DNA from: Gonocerus acuteangulatus
Lineage: Eukaryota; Arthropoda; Insecta; Hemiptera; Coreidae
Reading direction: 5' to 3'
Length of the DNA stretch: 64,000 bases
Assembly (NCBI GenBank): GCA_946811695.1
Contig: OX328123.1
Location: forward strand, 45,424,017 to 45,488,016
The notes beneath the pieces are model-generated. The model saw nothing but the letters and a program-made list of their open reading frames with translations. It was not told the origin of the DNA and made no database searches. This document shows positions 45,209-55,993 of this stretch, one piece after another (position 1 is the first letter of the stretch; every line of letters begins with the position of its first letter). A program made the translations under genes and the position numbers.

Positions 45209-45334
45209 ATGACAAAGCTTGTATCAGAAAAGCCTAAAATAAAAGAATTTTATATAAACATACTCGACGATATGAAACTAAAAATACGTCCGACTCTCTG
45301 GAACTGCGTCATCTTAGCGCGGTTCCGTTCTTAG
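45209..45334 (+). CDS. Short ORF after the CpG island, candidate first exon
   Basis: 41 codons from an ATG in the context TTGGAAAATGA. The first 27 residues (MTKLVSEKPKIKEFYINILD then DMKLKIR) look protein-like. From about 45300 the frame runs into the left end of a family B repeat and stops at 45332. No convincing splice donor was found. It may be the interrupted first exon of a gene, or chance. Confidence 0.3.
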   Translation: MTKLVSEKPKIKEFYINILDDMKLKIRPTLWNCVILARFRS

Positions 45335-45767
45335 CCCTAGTGCTATTTGTAAAGGAATAAATACAGTTTATGGATAGGGTTTGATCTTTCTTTAAAATTA
45401 TAAGAGAGAAAACTTTATTTAAAACGAAATAAAATGGGCTCCCCAATTAAATTGGGTTGCTAGGTATACAGCTTGCTTATCATCCATTCGGAAATAGGGT
45501 AAATTTTCAGGCTGAAGATGTAAGGATTTTAAATCCTTTCATAAAAATGTAAGGAAATAAGTAATAGAGAATAAAGAAGATGAAGACGAAAGAAGGAGAT
45601 AGTGATGGATGAGAAGGAATTCCCAAATCTCAAACAAAAGGAAGTTTAAGAAGCCACAACAGGAAACTGACAGTATCATAGGACTCCCCGACAACACAAA
45701 ATTCGCCCCGTGAAAACACTATTATCATTAAGTGTCTCATTTTCTTGCCTTATAGACTAATTTTTAT

Positions 45768-45813
<46 letters not shown>

Positions 45814-46230
45814 GGCGCATCGACGTCTAGGCCATTAGCGCCGACATCCAGGGTGCAGAAAGGAATGTTCCCAGCGAGCGTGGGATGAGAACATTCATGC
45901 CGCCGCGACGGCACCGGTGGGGATCGAACCCACGATGTACCCAAACCGAAAATGAGTTACATAAACATTTGTTCCACTTATATCAAAAACTGTTACAGAT
46001 ATCGCTTTAAAAACGGTTTCATTTGTTTTCGTATGTTAAGGAATATACTGAGCGAGTATCTGCAAGCATATAAACCCGAAGACATAAGCGTTACGATTTT
46101 TTTCGCGGGAAGTTCTCGCCAACACCACTCGGAGGACGGATTCTACTGGTTAACGAACTTGACGTTTCAAATTAAACGATTTTTGTACCAAAGATCTTCA
46201 AAATCTGACCATTCTTGAGCCTGTGAAATA
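45300..46230 (+). repeat. Family B repeat copy
   Basis: Left end GGAACTGCGTCATCTTAGCG then CGGTTCC. Contains the uninterrupted site CCCCAATTAAATTGGGTTGC (about 45437) that is split elsewhere by the 49167-56222 block. It carries the SINE at 45805-45950 and reaches ACGAACTTGACGTTTC and AGCGGACAAA before a (TA)n. The right terminus is missing. Confidence 0.68.
45805..45950 (-). mobile_element. tRNA-derived SINE, type A, nested in family B
   Basis: Poly-A end seen as poly-T at 45770-45810. The minus-strand 3' module is GGCGCTAATGGCCTAGACGT then CGATGCGCCGT. The B box is GTGGGTTCGATCCCC near 45925. Confidence 0.78.
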
Positions 46231-46231
46231 G

Positions 46232-46327
46232 CGGACAAATATATATATATATACTGTGATTAAAATTTTAACATCTCCCTTGGGGGTTAAATAAAAATAG
46301 CCCACGCCGCGCGCGCCGTAAATAGAC

Positions 46328-46362
<35 letters not shown>

Positions 46363-46400
46363 TATACATATATACAGATACTCACACATAGACAGGGGCG
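46232..46400. repeat. (TA)n-rich segment with a small CG patch
   Basis: (TA)n at 46232-46252 and 46329-46358, with CACGCCGCGCGCGCCG between them. Confidence 0.7.
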
Positions 46401-47962
46401 GAATTTAGATGGGGCTTTCCCTTTGATACTGCAAGTCGCTTGAGCGAATCTTTGTGGGTTTATCGAACGAATCGTGGGCTGCAAGCAATACAATAAGGAG
46501 TACACGAGCATTCTATAAAATCCCGCGGTTCAGAATCCAGGAGTTTGAGGCTATAGAAATCCAGACATCCAAATCCACTTTCCTCCTGAGCTAGCTTGCA
46601 TTGCGAGTCAGGATTATTCTCTCCTCTACTAGAATTCCATCCAACCTCATGTTCTCAGAAAGCTCCAAAGATATCAACATCCGTCGCATTTAATGTGGAA
46701 TTCTTGGAGCTTGGGGTTCTCATGATTTTAGTTAAGCTTGTTCTAACATATCGTTTAATAATACGAATAGCTGCCCGGCATTTTCCCTATCCGATACTAT
46801 AATTCATCTTTCTTTAGCGACATCAAGGCCTTAAGGTAACTACAAAAGCGAATAGCTTAAAGCCCTGGGTCATGAACAAGCATTTTAATACTTATTTCTC
46901 CTGTCACAGGACAGAACCCTGCTTTGAGTCAGAATGTATCTCCCAAGAACTGGTAATAAAACAAACCTTCTAAGGTTTGGGAATTGTCGCTTGTACCCTA
47001 AGTGCATAAAAGCATAAAATCTGAAATTCCAAAATGCATTTAAAGCTTCTGTAAAAAAATAACTTTTTAAAATTTAAAAATTTTATTATGAATCTTGTGA
47101 CGCCTTGAGAAGGTCTCTAGCATGTATACTTTGGGAGGTCTGGGCGAAAAAAGTACAAAAAAATTGTTTAGATTTATTTAATATTCGAAAGAAGAAAGGG
47201 GAATTTTTCGATTTAAGCATACCTCAAATATTGTTAACGGAGTTATTCTAAAGATATTCCCGCAAAAACAAACTTGCTCCCTCACAATATCAAACTCAAC
47301 ACAGATGCGTCCTGGACTATAAGGCGTCTGATGCAACCACAAACTCTCACTGGCTTAAAACAGGTTAATAAACATAATACATACATTAATAGCCTGCAGA
47401 GAGATTGTATTTTGGAGCCAGAAATGGATGTGGGACGGAATGGTGACTGGTAAACAGGCATGCAGCCACGTCAGAAGTTGGTGTGCAAGGGGCAATCCCA
47501 TCTACTGTTCCATTTCAGCTTTAATAGGTTGGCTTATTCACTGCTGTGGCAGGTTCAATTCGCAATGTTCATCATCCTGAAGGGAACTACTCGCTACGGA
47601 TTTGCATCCGGGTCAAATCAACAATCAAGTAAAGCTAGAAATAGTCGCAATTACAAAAAATGGATCAGCCAATCAGGAGTTTCAAAGATAGATGATAATT
47701 GGATTTTTGTTCGGTCTGAAGTCTTTTTATTTGGACTATATAGAAAAAAGGAACTGATAAGGCAACTATAAATGATGAAAGTTCAGTGTTAAAGGATCTA
47801 ATTTTTTTCCTAAAAACGGATATTTTCTCCATTGTCAAATTAATATTTTTGTCAATCACATTTCCTCTGTTCTTTGTCATTGGCATCCATTTATCAACTG
47901 ATCTAATCAACATTTAGATCCACCTCTAAAATTCGGCAAAAAAAAAAATAAGCCAAATCACT
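46401..47962. other. No recognised gene
   Basis: A 103-residue frame at 47460-47771 and others nearby have no domain. No repeat recognised. Confidence 0.4.
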
Positions 47963-48455
47963 GGAACTGCGTTATCTTAGCGCGTTTCCAATAATATCCC
48001 TAGTGTCATTAGTAAAGGAATAGAAGCATTTATCTCTGGAATTGATCTTTCTCTAAAATTTAAAATAAAATCTCAAAGAGAATTAAGATTTTAGGCGCCA
48101 CTACAGGAAACATACATTAAATGACTCTCCGCTTCTTAACTTCGTTCTCAGAAAAATATAGATTTTACTGTTAAGTGAAAAAAAAAGAAAAAAAAAAGTG
48201 AGATAAACAGACACAAAAATCCGTTCAAAAGAACAAAAATAACGATTTAAAATGTTATTTTATTATTAGCACTTATTTGTCCGATTGATCATCAAAACTT
48301 ACTTCAAAACCTTTTCAACTTACTACGATTTCCCAGCCGTATTCGAGACATTTTAGATAATATACCGACAACTTTTCATCGGCACTTCCGTCGTAAGAAC
48401 GGTCAACCCCATAAGCGTATTTCTTACCTATGGAGGGAGGGAAGAACCGCGCTAA
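47963..48455 (+). mobile_element. Short family B copy with both ends
   Basis: 493 bp. Left GGAACTGCGTTATCTTAGCG and right GAACCGCGCTAA are inverted (TTAGCGCGGTTCC and GGAACCGCGCTAA in the consensus). Contains CTAAAATTTAAAATAAAATC and GGCACTTCCGTCG. It is an internally shortened copy. Confidence 0.6.
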
Positions 48456-49119
48456 TAATGGGGCGAAGAGAACTTTTTGAAGTTTAGCCAAGGCCTCGAA
48501 TTCCATATGTTAAAAAGTTATTACACTGAATAAATTTAAAACATTTTGTGTTGCATGTACAATAGAAAAAAAAAAGAAATTTTGTATTAAATAGACTAAG
48601 CGTAGTAGCGTTTGTATGTATTATTAGTAAGATCTCTATATGTATAATATATTAGAACCCTTAAAAACAACGCAAAACATAACAAGACAAAAACATAAAT
48701 AGACTCTAGACAGTAATAACCTTTTTTTTACTTGCCCCTACCCCTAAAATACAGACTATTTTCTAAACCGCCATTCAAAACTGCTGTGCTGGTTTAAAAT
48801 ACAGCTCGTTTCGAAGGGGATAACAGTGGTCAGGGGAGAAACGATATATTTTTGAAAGCCTTCCTTTCAAGCTTACCTGTTCAGGCAAAATACTACAGTT
48901 GCATTTAGCGACTAGATTGCTTCTTTTGATTTTCCTTTTCCTCTTGACCGAGCAGAAAACGTCGTGGAAGGATAGGAAATTCTTAGCAAACAAGATAGCT
49001 TTAAGGAATATGTTTTCATTACTCTCCTTCCTACAAGAATAGAATGGATAAGAATATACTTTGTATACAAAAACTCGTTATTGAGATATGGAAACGACAT
49101 ATAATAATAAATACTAACC
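48456..49119. other. No recognised gene
   Basis: AT-rich with short domain-less minus-strand frames. Confidence 0.45.
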
Positions 49120-49166
49120 GAAGAAAAACTTCATTTAAAAATAAATAAAATGGGCTGCCTAATTAA

Positions 49167-49475
49167 GGGATTATTCACGCTAGACCGTGCCCCGTCCGGG
49201 ACGGGCCCCGGACGGGGCACGGACGGGACACGGTGAAACAATCACACCACTGTTTTTAATGGACTAGTTCACGCTAGACCGTGCCGGGTCCGGGCCGGGG
49301 CCGTGCCGAGCCCGTGTGCCGTCCGGGCCCCGTTGAGAAAGGGAAGTAGATATTCTTTCCCGTCCGTGCCCGGCCCGGGCCGGCTCCCTCTCTTGTTGGT
49401 TTATTTATTTATTTAACTAGCTGAATCCGCGAACTTCGTACCGCCTAAATAGCTACGCATCTTTGGAAATAACTA
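49167..49475 (+). repeat. Left inverted arm of the composite block
   Basis: GC-rich, about 309 bp. Two copies of TTCACGCTAGACCGTGCC (49178 and 49268) are separated by a CACACCACTG-containing spacer, then TTTATTTATTTAACTAGCTG, which is a Helitron-like end in inverse orientation, through GGAAATAACTA. Confidence 0.85.
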
Positions 49476-49499
49476 ATAAATAAATTACATAAAATAAAA

Positions 49500-49690
49500 A
49501 AAAATCGTTTAGAGCTTCTGCTCAAATTCAGGAAAATAAATATGCTGTAGCTTCAGTTGATACTACAGTATAAATTACAGTCTTATTTTTCTTACATGGC
49601 TACTGCGCATGCGCGAACACCAGCGGACACGTTTGTGTAATTTTTTTTTAGTTTAGTGATCGGTTAAAGCATATTTATGCTAATATAAAC
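49500..49690 (+). repeat. Dispersed repeat paired with 32260-32450
   Basis: TTCTGCTCAAATTCAGGAAA, TACTGCGCATGCGCGAACAC and CAGCGGACAC in the same order as in intron 2 of the H1/protamine-like gene. Confidence 0.65.
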
Positions 49691-49729
49691 TATATGATAT
49701 GAGAATGTCTCTTCCAGAATGACCTGGAC

Positions 49730-49866
49730 GGTGGGGGTCCTCCCTCCCTCCATAGGGAAAAAATCCGCTTATAAGGTTGACATCACGACGCAATCCGGAA
49801 GTGCCGAATACAAAATTTTGCATTTCATAACCCCTAGACACCGAAAATAACGGTGGTTCAAATTTG

Positions 49867-49908
<42 letters not shown>

Positions 49909-49910
49909 TA
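49730..49910 (-). repeat. Family B right-end piece, inverted
   Basis: CCTCCCTCCATAGGG, TCACGACGCAATCCGGAAGT and CTAGACACCGAAAATAACGG reverse the order of 57180-57315. (TA)n at 49876-49900. Confidence 0.6.
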
Positions 49911-50252
49911 AAATCAGCCCCGTAACAGGCCACGAGGGCCCTGAGGGGCAGACACTATAGAGGTATCTGATTCATGACCATACGGCATACTAGGGAGATA
50001 GTGTGGTTAGTACTATGCTCTGGCTACCTAATTTTCTTCTTAGCTGCTTCGACTGCTAGAGTCATTAGCACCAACCAAGGTACCCATTTTTAAATTAATT
50101 AAATGCTGTGTTGGACTAGGGACGGTCAGGGAGGCCGAATTCAACCCATGAACGAACACATTAGAAGAAAAAATCTTTAATGCTTGCTCGAGATTTGAAC
50201 TCAGGCCTCCAGCTTATTAGTCCAGTACTCAACCACTGAGCTAACCTCGCCC
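49911..50252 (-). mobile_element. tRNA-derived SINE, type C
   Basis: Same family as 10503-10849, minus strand: CCCGTAACAGGCCACGAGGG at the low end and the head with TAGCTCAGTGGTTGAGTACT at the high end. CATATAT on both sides may be the target duplication. Confidence 0.85.
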
Positions 50253-50661
50253 CCATATATCTCTGTCTGTCTGTCATTTTGTTTGTTTGTTTGTTACTTA
50301 TACAAATCCACACCGTTTGACCGATTTTGATCAAACTTAGAATGATGATAGGTCTTGATTCGAGAAATCTCCTAGACTAGGTCAAATAAAATTCCAGCTG
50401 TCTGTCTGTACGTTTGTGCCTTATACAAATCCACACCGTTAGATCGATATTTACCAAAGTTGGCATACATGTATGTCTTGATACGTGGGTGTGATAGGGT
50501 AGGTCAAAGTCGTCTAGGAATCACAGTTGAGAGGTCACGGGCTCAAAACAGTTACAGATCCGTGTTATTATATTTTAATAATACTTATTTTGTTCCTAAT
50601 TTATTTTGGCTGTTCTATATAAAGAAAGCAGGAGTAGCATGGCACGCCGGGTAACAGCTAG
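50253..50661 (+). mobile_element. Helitron-like element
   Basis: (TGTC)n, then CACCGTTTGACCGATTTTGA at 50311 and CACCGTTAGATCGATA at about 50431, ending GGGTAACAGCTAG before T. Non-coding. The 5' end merges with the SINE flank. Confidence 0.55.
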
Positions 50662-50691
50662 TATATGTATATATATATTTATATATAAATA

Positions 50692-52239
50692 GGGGAAGGT
50701 GTTGTATCTCTGACCGTCTTGTACCTTTGACCACCGGGGCTATCGCGGCACGTAGCAACATTTTATAAATTTTGGTGTGATTAGTGTTTAGCTCCTTCAC
50801 TAGAGGGCTTGTGTAACCTACTTTGGATAGTTCAAGTCAAAGAATATTCTTGCAAAAAATACTTATCCATTTTTATTATAAAAATGTAAGTTATTTATTG
50901 ATAACGGTTTGCCTAATAATTTTTTTTGTATTACTTCTTTTTAGATGGAAATCATTTGAGAAAGTAGCTATTACAATAAGAAACATGGTGTAGCTTCTGA
51001 AATTGATTTATCTTAACCCTAACATTTTTAGCATGCTTTATAATTTGCGCTACCAGTGTGTTGTAGCTCTGACCACGACTAGGTGTTGTATCTTTGACCA
51101 GGTCAAAGGTACAACACACCTGAGCGATTTTTACATAATTCATTTTTTTTGTTCTTCTGCTACAATATCTTTTAAATTAATATTGGTTGCTTCAATTTTT
51201 CAAAGAACTTAAAAAATAATAAATTAATAAGTTCAAGCTGGCTTTATTAATCCTCAGTGTAGCAGTTCAATCCTATCGCCCCTTATCGTTCCACTTGAAG
51301 TTGTAATACGCCATCGAAAAGTGCAGACTAGGAAAATGTCAAATAGGGGCCGGCCTAAAGGGAAAACTCGTATTCCGACAGATATTCCTGTAAAGGTAAC
51401 TATTGAAAGTGAAAAAACAAAACAAAAGCCACACTCTAAACGTAAGAAACCATACACAAATGAACCCCTTCCTTAAGAAGTGGTAAATAAAAAGAAAATT
51501 ATTCTAATAACAATTCAGATTTTGATACTGACACCGAAATTTCTCCAGGAGAAAGTGACGTTTATCCGTCTAATGAATGTCCTGAATTAAGTCAACGAAC
51601 CAGCAACAATTTGAAAAAAAGGAGTTAAAAATAAAAGTAAAAAGACTATTACATATTTAGTCGCAGAGATCTGTGGTATTAAATGTCCAATGTTTAAGAT
51701 ACAATATTTGAAAAAAACAAACTTTAAGTGACAAGTTTACGAGAGAAGATGAAAATTTGTATGATATTGATGTTGAAGACATTGTGGCTAAACTTCCATA
51801 CCCTACTATTGCTAGTGGATCTGCTTGACAGTTAAAACGTTTATCGATTGGACTGGATTTTTCAGCATATTAAGCATAACATAATATCAATAATAGCTTT
51901 TTATTATGCTTACACCCATGTCCTGTATTTATTAAACTAACAATTATTTATAATATTACTCAATACAATTTTTTTTCTGCACTGCTGTGTTGTTTTTAGG
52001 TGGTCAGTGGTACAACACCCCGTGGTAAAAGGTACAACTACAGGTTGTACCTTTGACCATTGTACGATTATTTTTTAAGAATTAATAAAAAAAATTAAAT
52101 GTAAAGTTAGAACATTGAAAAAATTATATATGATAAACAATATAATACTAATTACAACAAAAAAAAAAATGAATTTACCATTAATATTCAAGCTGAAAAA
52201 AATTCAATTGTGCAAAGTGGTCAAAGGTACAACACCTTC

Positions 52240-52242
<3 letters not shown>
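50692..52242 (+). mobile_element. pogo/Tigger-like DNA transposon, defective
   Basis: TIRs GGGGAAGGTGTTGTAYCTYT then GACC at both ends, with TA on each outer side (50690-50691 and 52243-52244). The same word recurs inside in both orientations (about 51056-51117 and 51985-52060: GGTGTTGTATCTTTGACC, GGTCAAAGGTACAACA, GTTGTACCTTTGACCA). 1,551 bp with a C-terminal transposase remnant. Nothing resembling the DDE catalytic core or the N-terminal DNA-binding domain is visible. Confidence 0.72.
51318..51830 (+). pseudogene. pogo-like transposase C-terminal tail remnant
   Basis: Pieces in several frames: KVQTRKMSNRGRPKGKT (an AT-hook-like RGRPKGK), KPHSKRKKPYTNEPLP then stop, an acidic DTDTEISPGESDVYPS, then YLVAEICGIKCPMFKIQY and finally YDIDVEDIVAKLPYPTI. 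The order of a linker, YLV strand and D.EDIV.KLP end matches the C-terminal tail of Tc1/pogo-derived (Tigger) proteins from memory. Stops and frameshifts make it inactive. Less likely, a fragment of a domesticated pogo gene. Confidence 0.55.
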
Positions 52243-52290
<48 letters not shown>

Positions 52291-52450
52291 TGTTCGCGGT
52301 TTCCTTGTCTTAAATGATCTGATTTTCATGAAATTTGGTATAAAAATCGTTCGTCTAATTTGAAAGATCAAGTTTGTTAACGAACAGAACATGGTTTTTG
52401 AAGCGAAATTCGCGCGAAAAAAATTTACGCTTACATCACATGCATGTAAG
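52243..52450 (-). repeat. (TA)n plus inverted family B internal piece
   Basis: (TA)n at 52243-52287, then TCTGTTCGCGGTTTCCTTGT, GATCAAGTTTGTTAACGAAC and TTCGCGCGAAAAAAATTTAC, the reverse of 56960-57130. Confidence 0.6.
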
Positions 52451-52891
52451 TACTCGTTTTATAGGCTTCTTGAGCTAGTAAATGACTGGAACCGGATAAA
52501 GCAATAGCATTAACCGTTTCCAAGAAAATCGGAAAAATAGTTGTTACATCAAGTTTTTGGTTTGGTTACATAGAATCATGGTACTAGACTGAAATATTTA
52601 CTGCATGTTTGAATTTCTTTTATTTATTTCTTATTCTGTTATTCGGGACACAATGTCTACTAGTAAGATAAAAAAAGAAAGTTGATAAGTCAACGATTAA
52701 ATTATGTAAAATAAATAGAAATTGTAAAACACTTAAAATTCTTTTAATAGTCAATAAAAAATCACAATGAAAATTACGATTTCTTATTATTATATCTACT
52801 TGTTATATTACATTTTACTTTTACTTGCCTATTCTAAATTAAGTTTCATTTGTATTGTAGTTTATTATGGTACGCGATAATTTTTCTTTGA

Positions 52892-53278
52892 TTACCTGAC
52901 GCGTAAACAAACAGAGCAGATGGTTTTTCCACCACGGGAAAAGGCGACATAAAATTGACCATGCGAGAAACATGGGTTTCCTAAATGAATACCACAAACA
53001 CATAATGACTGCCCCTGGAATTTGTTTATAGTCAAACTGAGTTCATAGGTCCAATAGCAACACAGCTGCAGGCACTGTAATGAATTCACAGCAGCTCGAT
53101 TCAAACTTGCACCAATATTAGTCGAATGTCGCGCTTCTTGAGTCTGTCTTAACCGAATTCTTTCACGTTTATTGCGATCTTCACGTTCCTGGGCAGTAAA
53201 ATAACATTGATATTTAATTTGATTCTTTGCATTTCGGGTTCTTCTGCCTAAATTTGTCCGACGCCTTATAGGAGGCAT
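52892..53278 (-). pseudogene. Internally deleted Helitron Rep/helicase ORF
   Basis: Starting from the second Met, the first part is MPPIRRRTNLGRRTRNAK then a Glu/Arg-rich stretch and SLNRAA, the N-terminus of arthropod Helitron replicase-helicase proteins. It then jumps to LSLTINKFQGQSLCVCGIHL, NPCFSHGQFYVAFSRGGK, the helicase C-terminal end with the QGQ and SR motifs. More than a thousand residues, including the Rep HUH domain and Walker motifs, are missing, yet the frame stays open for about 128 codons. Lies inside the composite block. The upstream Met at 53305 adds nine residues without similarity. Confidence 0.75.
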
Positions 53279-53306
53279 ATTTAGTAAGTCACAAACACAC
53301 AACACT

Positions 53307-54019
53307 TTAGTAATTTTATAGAAACTTGGGGCTTTTAGATTTACTAATATTATAGATGCACAGCAAAGAGATGTTTACATTTCAAGTGACATTTTACCAC
53401 AGACAATTTACATTTAATTACAGACAATTTCTTTCTGACTGATGTTACCATCGTATAAATGAAGGGCTGAGTGCCAAAAACTAGTATTAACTAAAAAAAT
53501 CTGAAAAACATTACTGTTGATGAATTAATTGACTTAAATTGCTCCAATTGAAATCATTTTTGTCACCAACACAATGTATTTTAGATTCTATTTACTTTCA
53601 ATTCGATTTTTTAAGTATTTTCTAATTTCGGGATAGTCACCTTTGGCAATGAGCCCTTCAAATATTGACATATTTACAATTGAGTACACTAATGTCACTC
53701 AATTGTTTTGCTTTCCCCGAACCTCTCCACTAACACTAAAACTTTGTGATATGATACTAAATTTGAAATTGACTTTTAAGTATTATTGCGAATCTTTTGT
53801 ATGGGAATATAGAAAAGTGGGTTCTTTTTTTTTCCTCGTTAACGCAAATATAAATTAATTTAAATTGCATTATTATTTATTTATTTATGATGATGCATCG
53901 AAAGCGACAAGGAATTCAGAAGGTACGCGGGAAGGTCCGGAGCGCCTTAGTGTCATTAAATCAATAAATTGCATTATTAAAATGTCATTCTACTGTCAAC
54001 GAGTGATTACACGTTCTTA
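53307..54019. other. No recognised gene
   Basis: A 71-residue frame at 53643-53858 has no recognisable domain. AT-rich. Confidence 0.45.
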
Positions 54020-54198
54020 TTTCTTTCAATTTTAACGCCCATTATTATCAACTTAGAATATTAGGACGGGTTATCTATAGGTTGCCACCATTTTCTAGCC
54101 AGGATAGGGCTGATTCCGTTTCTTATTTATAAAGAAAAGCCACCATCCCATAGTGGGAATTGAACCTACGATCCTTTGGCACGGAATGTTAAGTTCTC
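54020..54198 (-). mobile_element. tRNA-derived SINE, type B
   Basis: TTTTAACGCCCATTATTATC at the tail side, GGTTATCTATAGGTTGCCAC, CAGGATAGGGCTGATTCCG and a head with B box TAGGTTCAATTCCC on the minus strand. Confidence 0.75.
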
Positions 54199-54389
54199 GA
54201 GTAAAGTAGTAACGAGTACGAGATAGAAGTAAAAACGAGACAAAAAATGTTGTTTTTAGATTTTTTCAGGATTTTTTTTTCTCTTTGTATGAACCATCAT
54301 CATACTTGAAGGAATATTATAAAAAATGAATTATATCGTTTCAGCTGTTTTCGAGATGTGCTCTTAGTAAAACATTTAGCGATTCAATA

Positions 54390-55290
54390 CAGAGAGACAG
54401 CTGATAGACGATGATGACCTAGTCCATGTCATTTCCTGGAAGAATATATCTACCTGTCAATCAATTTTGGTCATAATTGTTGAAGTGGTATGGATTTGTG
54501 TAGGGAATAAAAATACAGAGAGACAGCTGATAGACGATGTTGACCTAGTCCATGCCATTTCCTGGAAGAATATATCTACCTGTCTATCAATTTTGGTCAT
54601 AATTGTTGAAGTGGTATGGATTTTTGTAGGGAATAAAAATACAGAGAGACAGCTGATAGACGATGTTGACCTAGTCCATGTCATTTCCTGGAAGAATATA
54701 TCTACCTGTCAATCAATTTTGGTCATAATTGTTGAAGTGGTATGGATTTGTGTAGGGAATAAAAATACAGAGAGACAGCTGATAAACGATGTTGACCTAG
54801 TCCATGTCATTTCCTGGAAGAATATATCTACCTGTCAATCAATTTTGGTCATAATTGTTGAAGTGGTATGGATTTGTGTAGGGAATAAAAATACAGAGAG
54901 ACAGCTGATAGACGATGTTGACCTAGTCCAGGCCATTTCCTGGAAGAATATATCTACCTGTCTATCAATTTTGGTCATAATTGTTGAAGTGGTATGAATT
55001 TGTGTAAGGAATAAAAATGCAGAGAGACAGCTGATAGACGATGTTGACCTAGTCCATGCCATTTCCTGGAAGAATATATCTACCTGTCTATCAATTTTGG
55101 TCATAATTGTTGAAGTGGTATGAATTTGTGTAAGGAATAAAAATACAGAGAGACAGCTGATAGACGATGTTGACCTAGTCCATGCCATTTCCTGGAAGAA
55201 TATATCTACCTGTCTATCAATGTTGGTCATAATTGTTGAAGTGGTATGAATTTGTGTAAGGAATAAAAATACAGATAGACAGCTGATAGA
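54390..55290. repeat. 126-bp tandem repeat array
   Basis: About seven units start at 54390, 54516, 54642 and so on, each with CAGAGAGACAGCTGATAGAC, GGAAGAATATATCTACCTGT and TTGGTCATAATTGTTGAAGT. Because 126 is divisible by three and units lack stops, long open frames appear on both strands (176 residues on +, 131 and 75 on -). The unit is a diverged form of the Helitron-like internal phrase (CCAAGTTTGATCA...TCAAA..GTG) in inverse orientation. Confidence 0.9.
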
Positions 55291-55993
55291 CGATGTTGAC
55301 CTAGTCTAGGCCACTTCCCCGACTATGACCTACCTGTGTGCCAAGTTTGATCAAAAACGGTCAAATATTGTCAATTTTTGAACAAAATGCAGAAAGGCAG
55401 CTGATGGACTATTTGGACCTAGCCTGTGATACTTCCCGGAAATATACTTACCTGTGTACCAATGTTGTTCGAAATCGATCAAATGGTGTGAATTTTTTGT
55501 AAGACACAAAAATGCAGAGAGACAGCTGATAGACGATGTTGACATAGTCTATGCCATTTCCCGGGCCAAAACCTACCTGTCCCGTGTGCCAAGTTTGATC
55601 ATAAACTGTCAAATCATGTGGATTTGTTTAAGGAATAAACAGTTAGGCAAACAGCCGATAGACGACATTCTTCAAGTATAAAGACCCATCTGTGTCTCTA
55701 TTTTAGTCACAATTGGTCAAACGGTGTACATTCCTATAATGAACAAACAGACATACAGGCAGCTGATTGAAGATTTTGACCTAGTCTAAGCCACTTCCCT
55801 GTTAAAAACCTACCTTTGTGCAAAGTGTAGTCAAAATTGGCCAAACTGTGTGTATTTGTATAAGGAAAAAACAGACAGACAGACATCTGATAGACGATTT
55901 TAAAGCATCCTGTGACACTCCCCGAATAAATACGTAGTTATTTCCGAAGATTCGTAGCTATTTAGGCGGTACGAAGTTCGCGGATTCAGCTAG
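55291..55993 (+). mobile_element. Degraded repeat units and Helitron-like 3' end
   Basis: The array continues as diverged units of about 120 bp (GCCAAGTTTGATCA, GCAGCTGAT) and ends AAGTTCGCGGATTCAGCTAG before T at 55993. The terminal part belongs to the right inverted arm and is mirrored at 49417-49475. Confidence 0.5.

Noticed and set aside
54467..54997. 176-residue repetitive ORF as a possible repeat protein
   Set aside because: It comes from the 126-bp tandem unit, which is open in several frames on both strands; no start, splice site or domain supports a protein.
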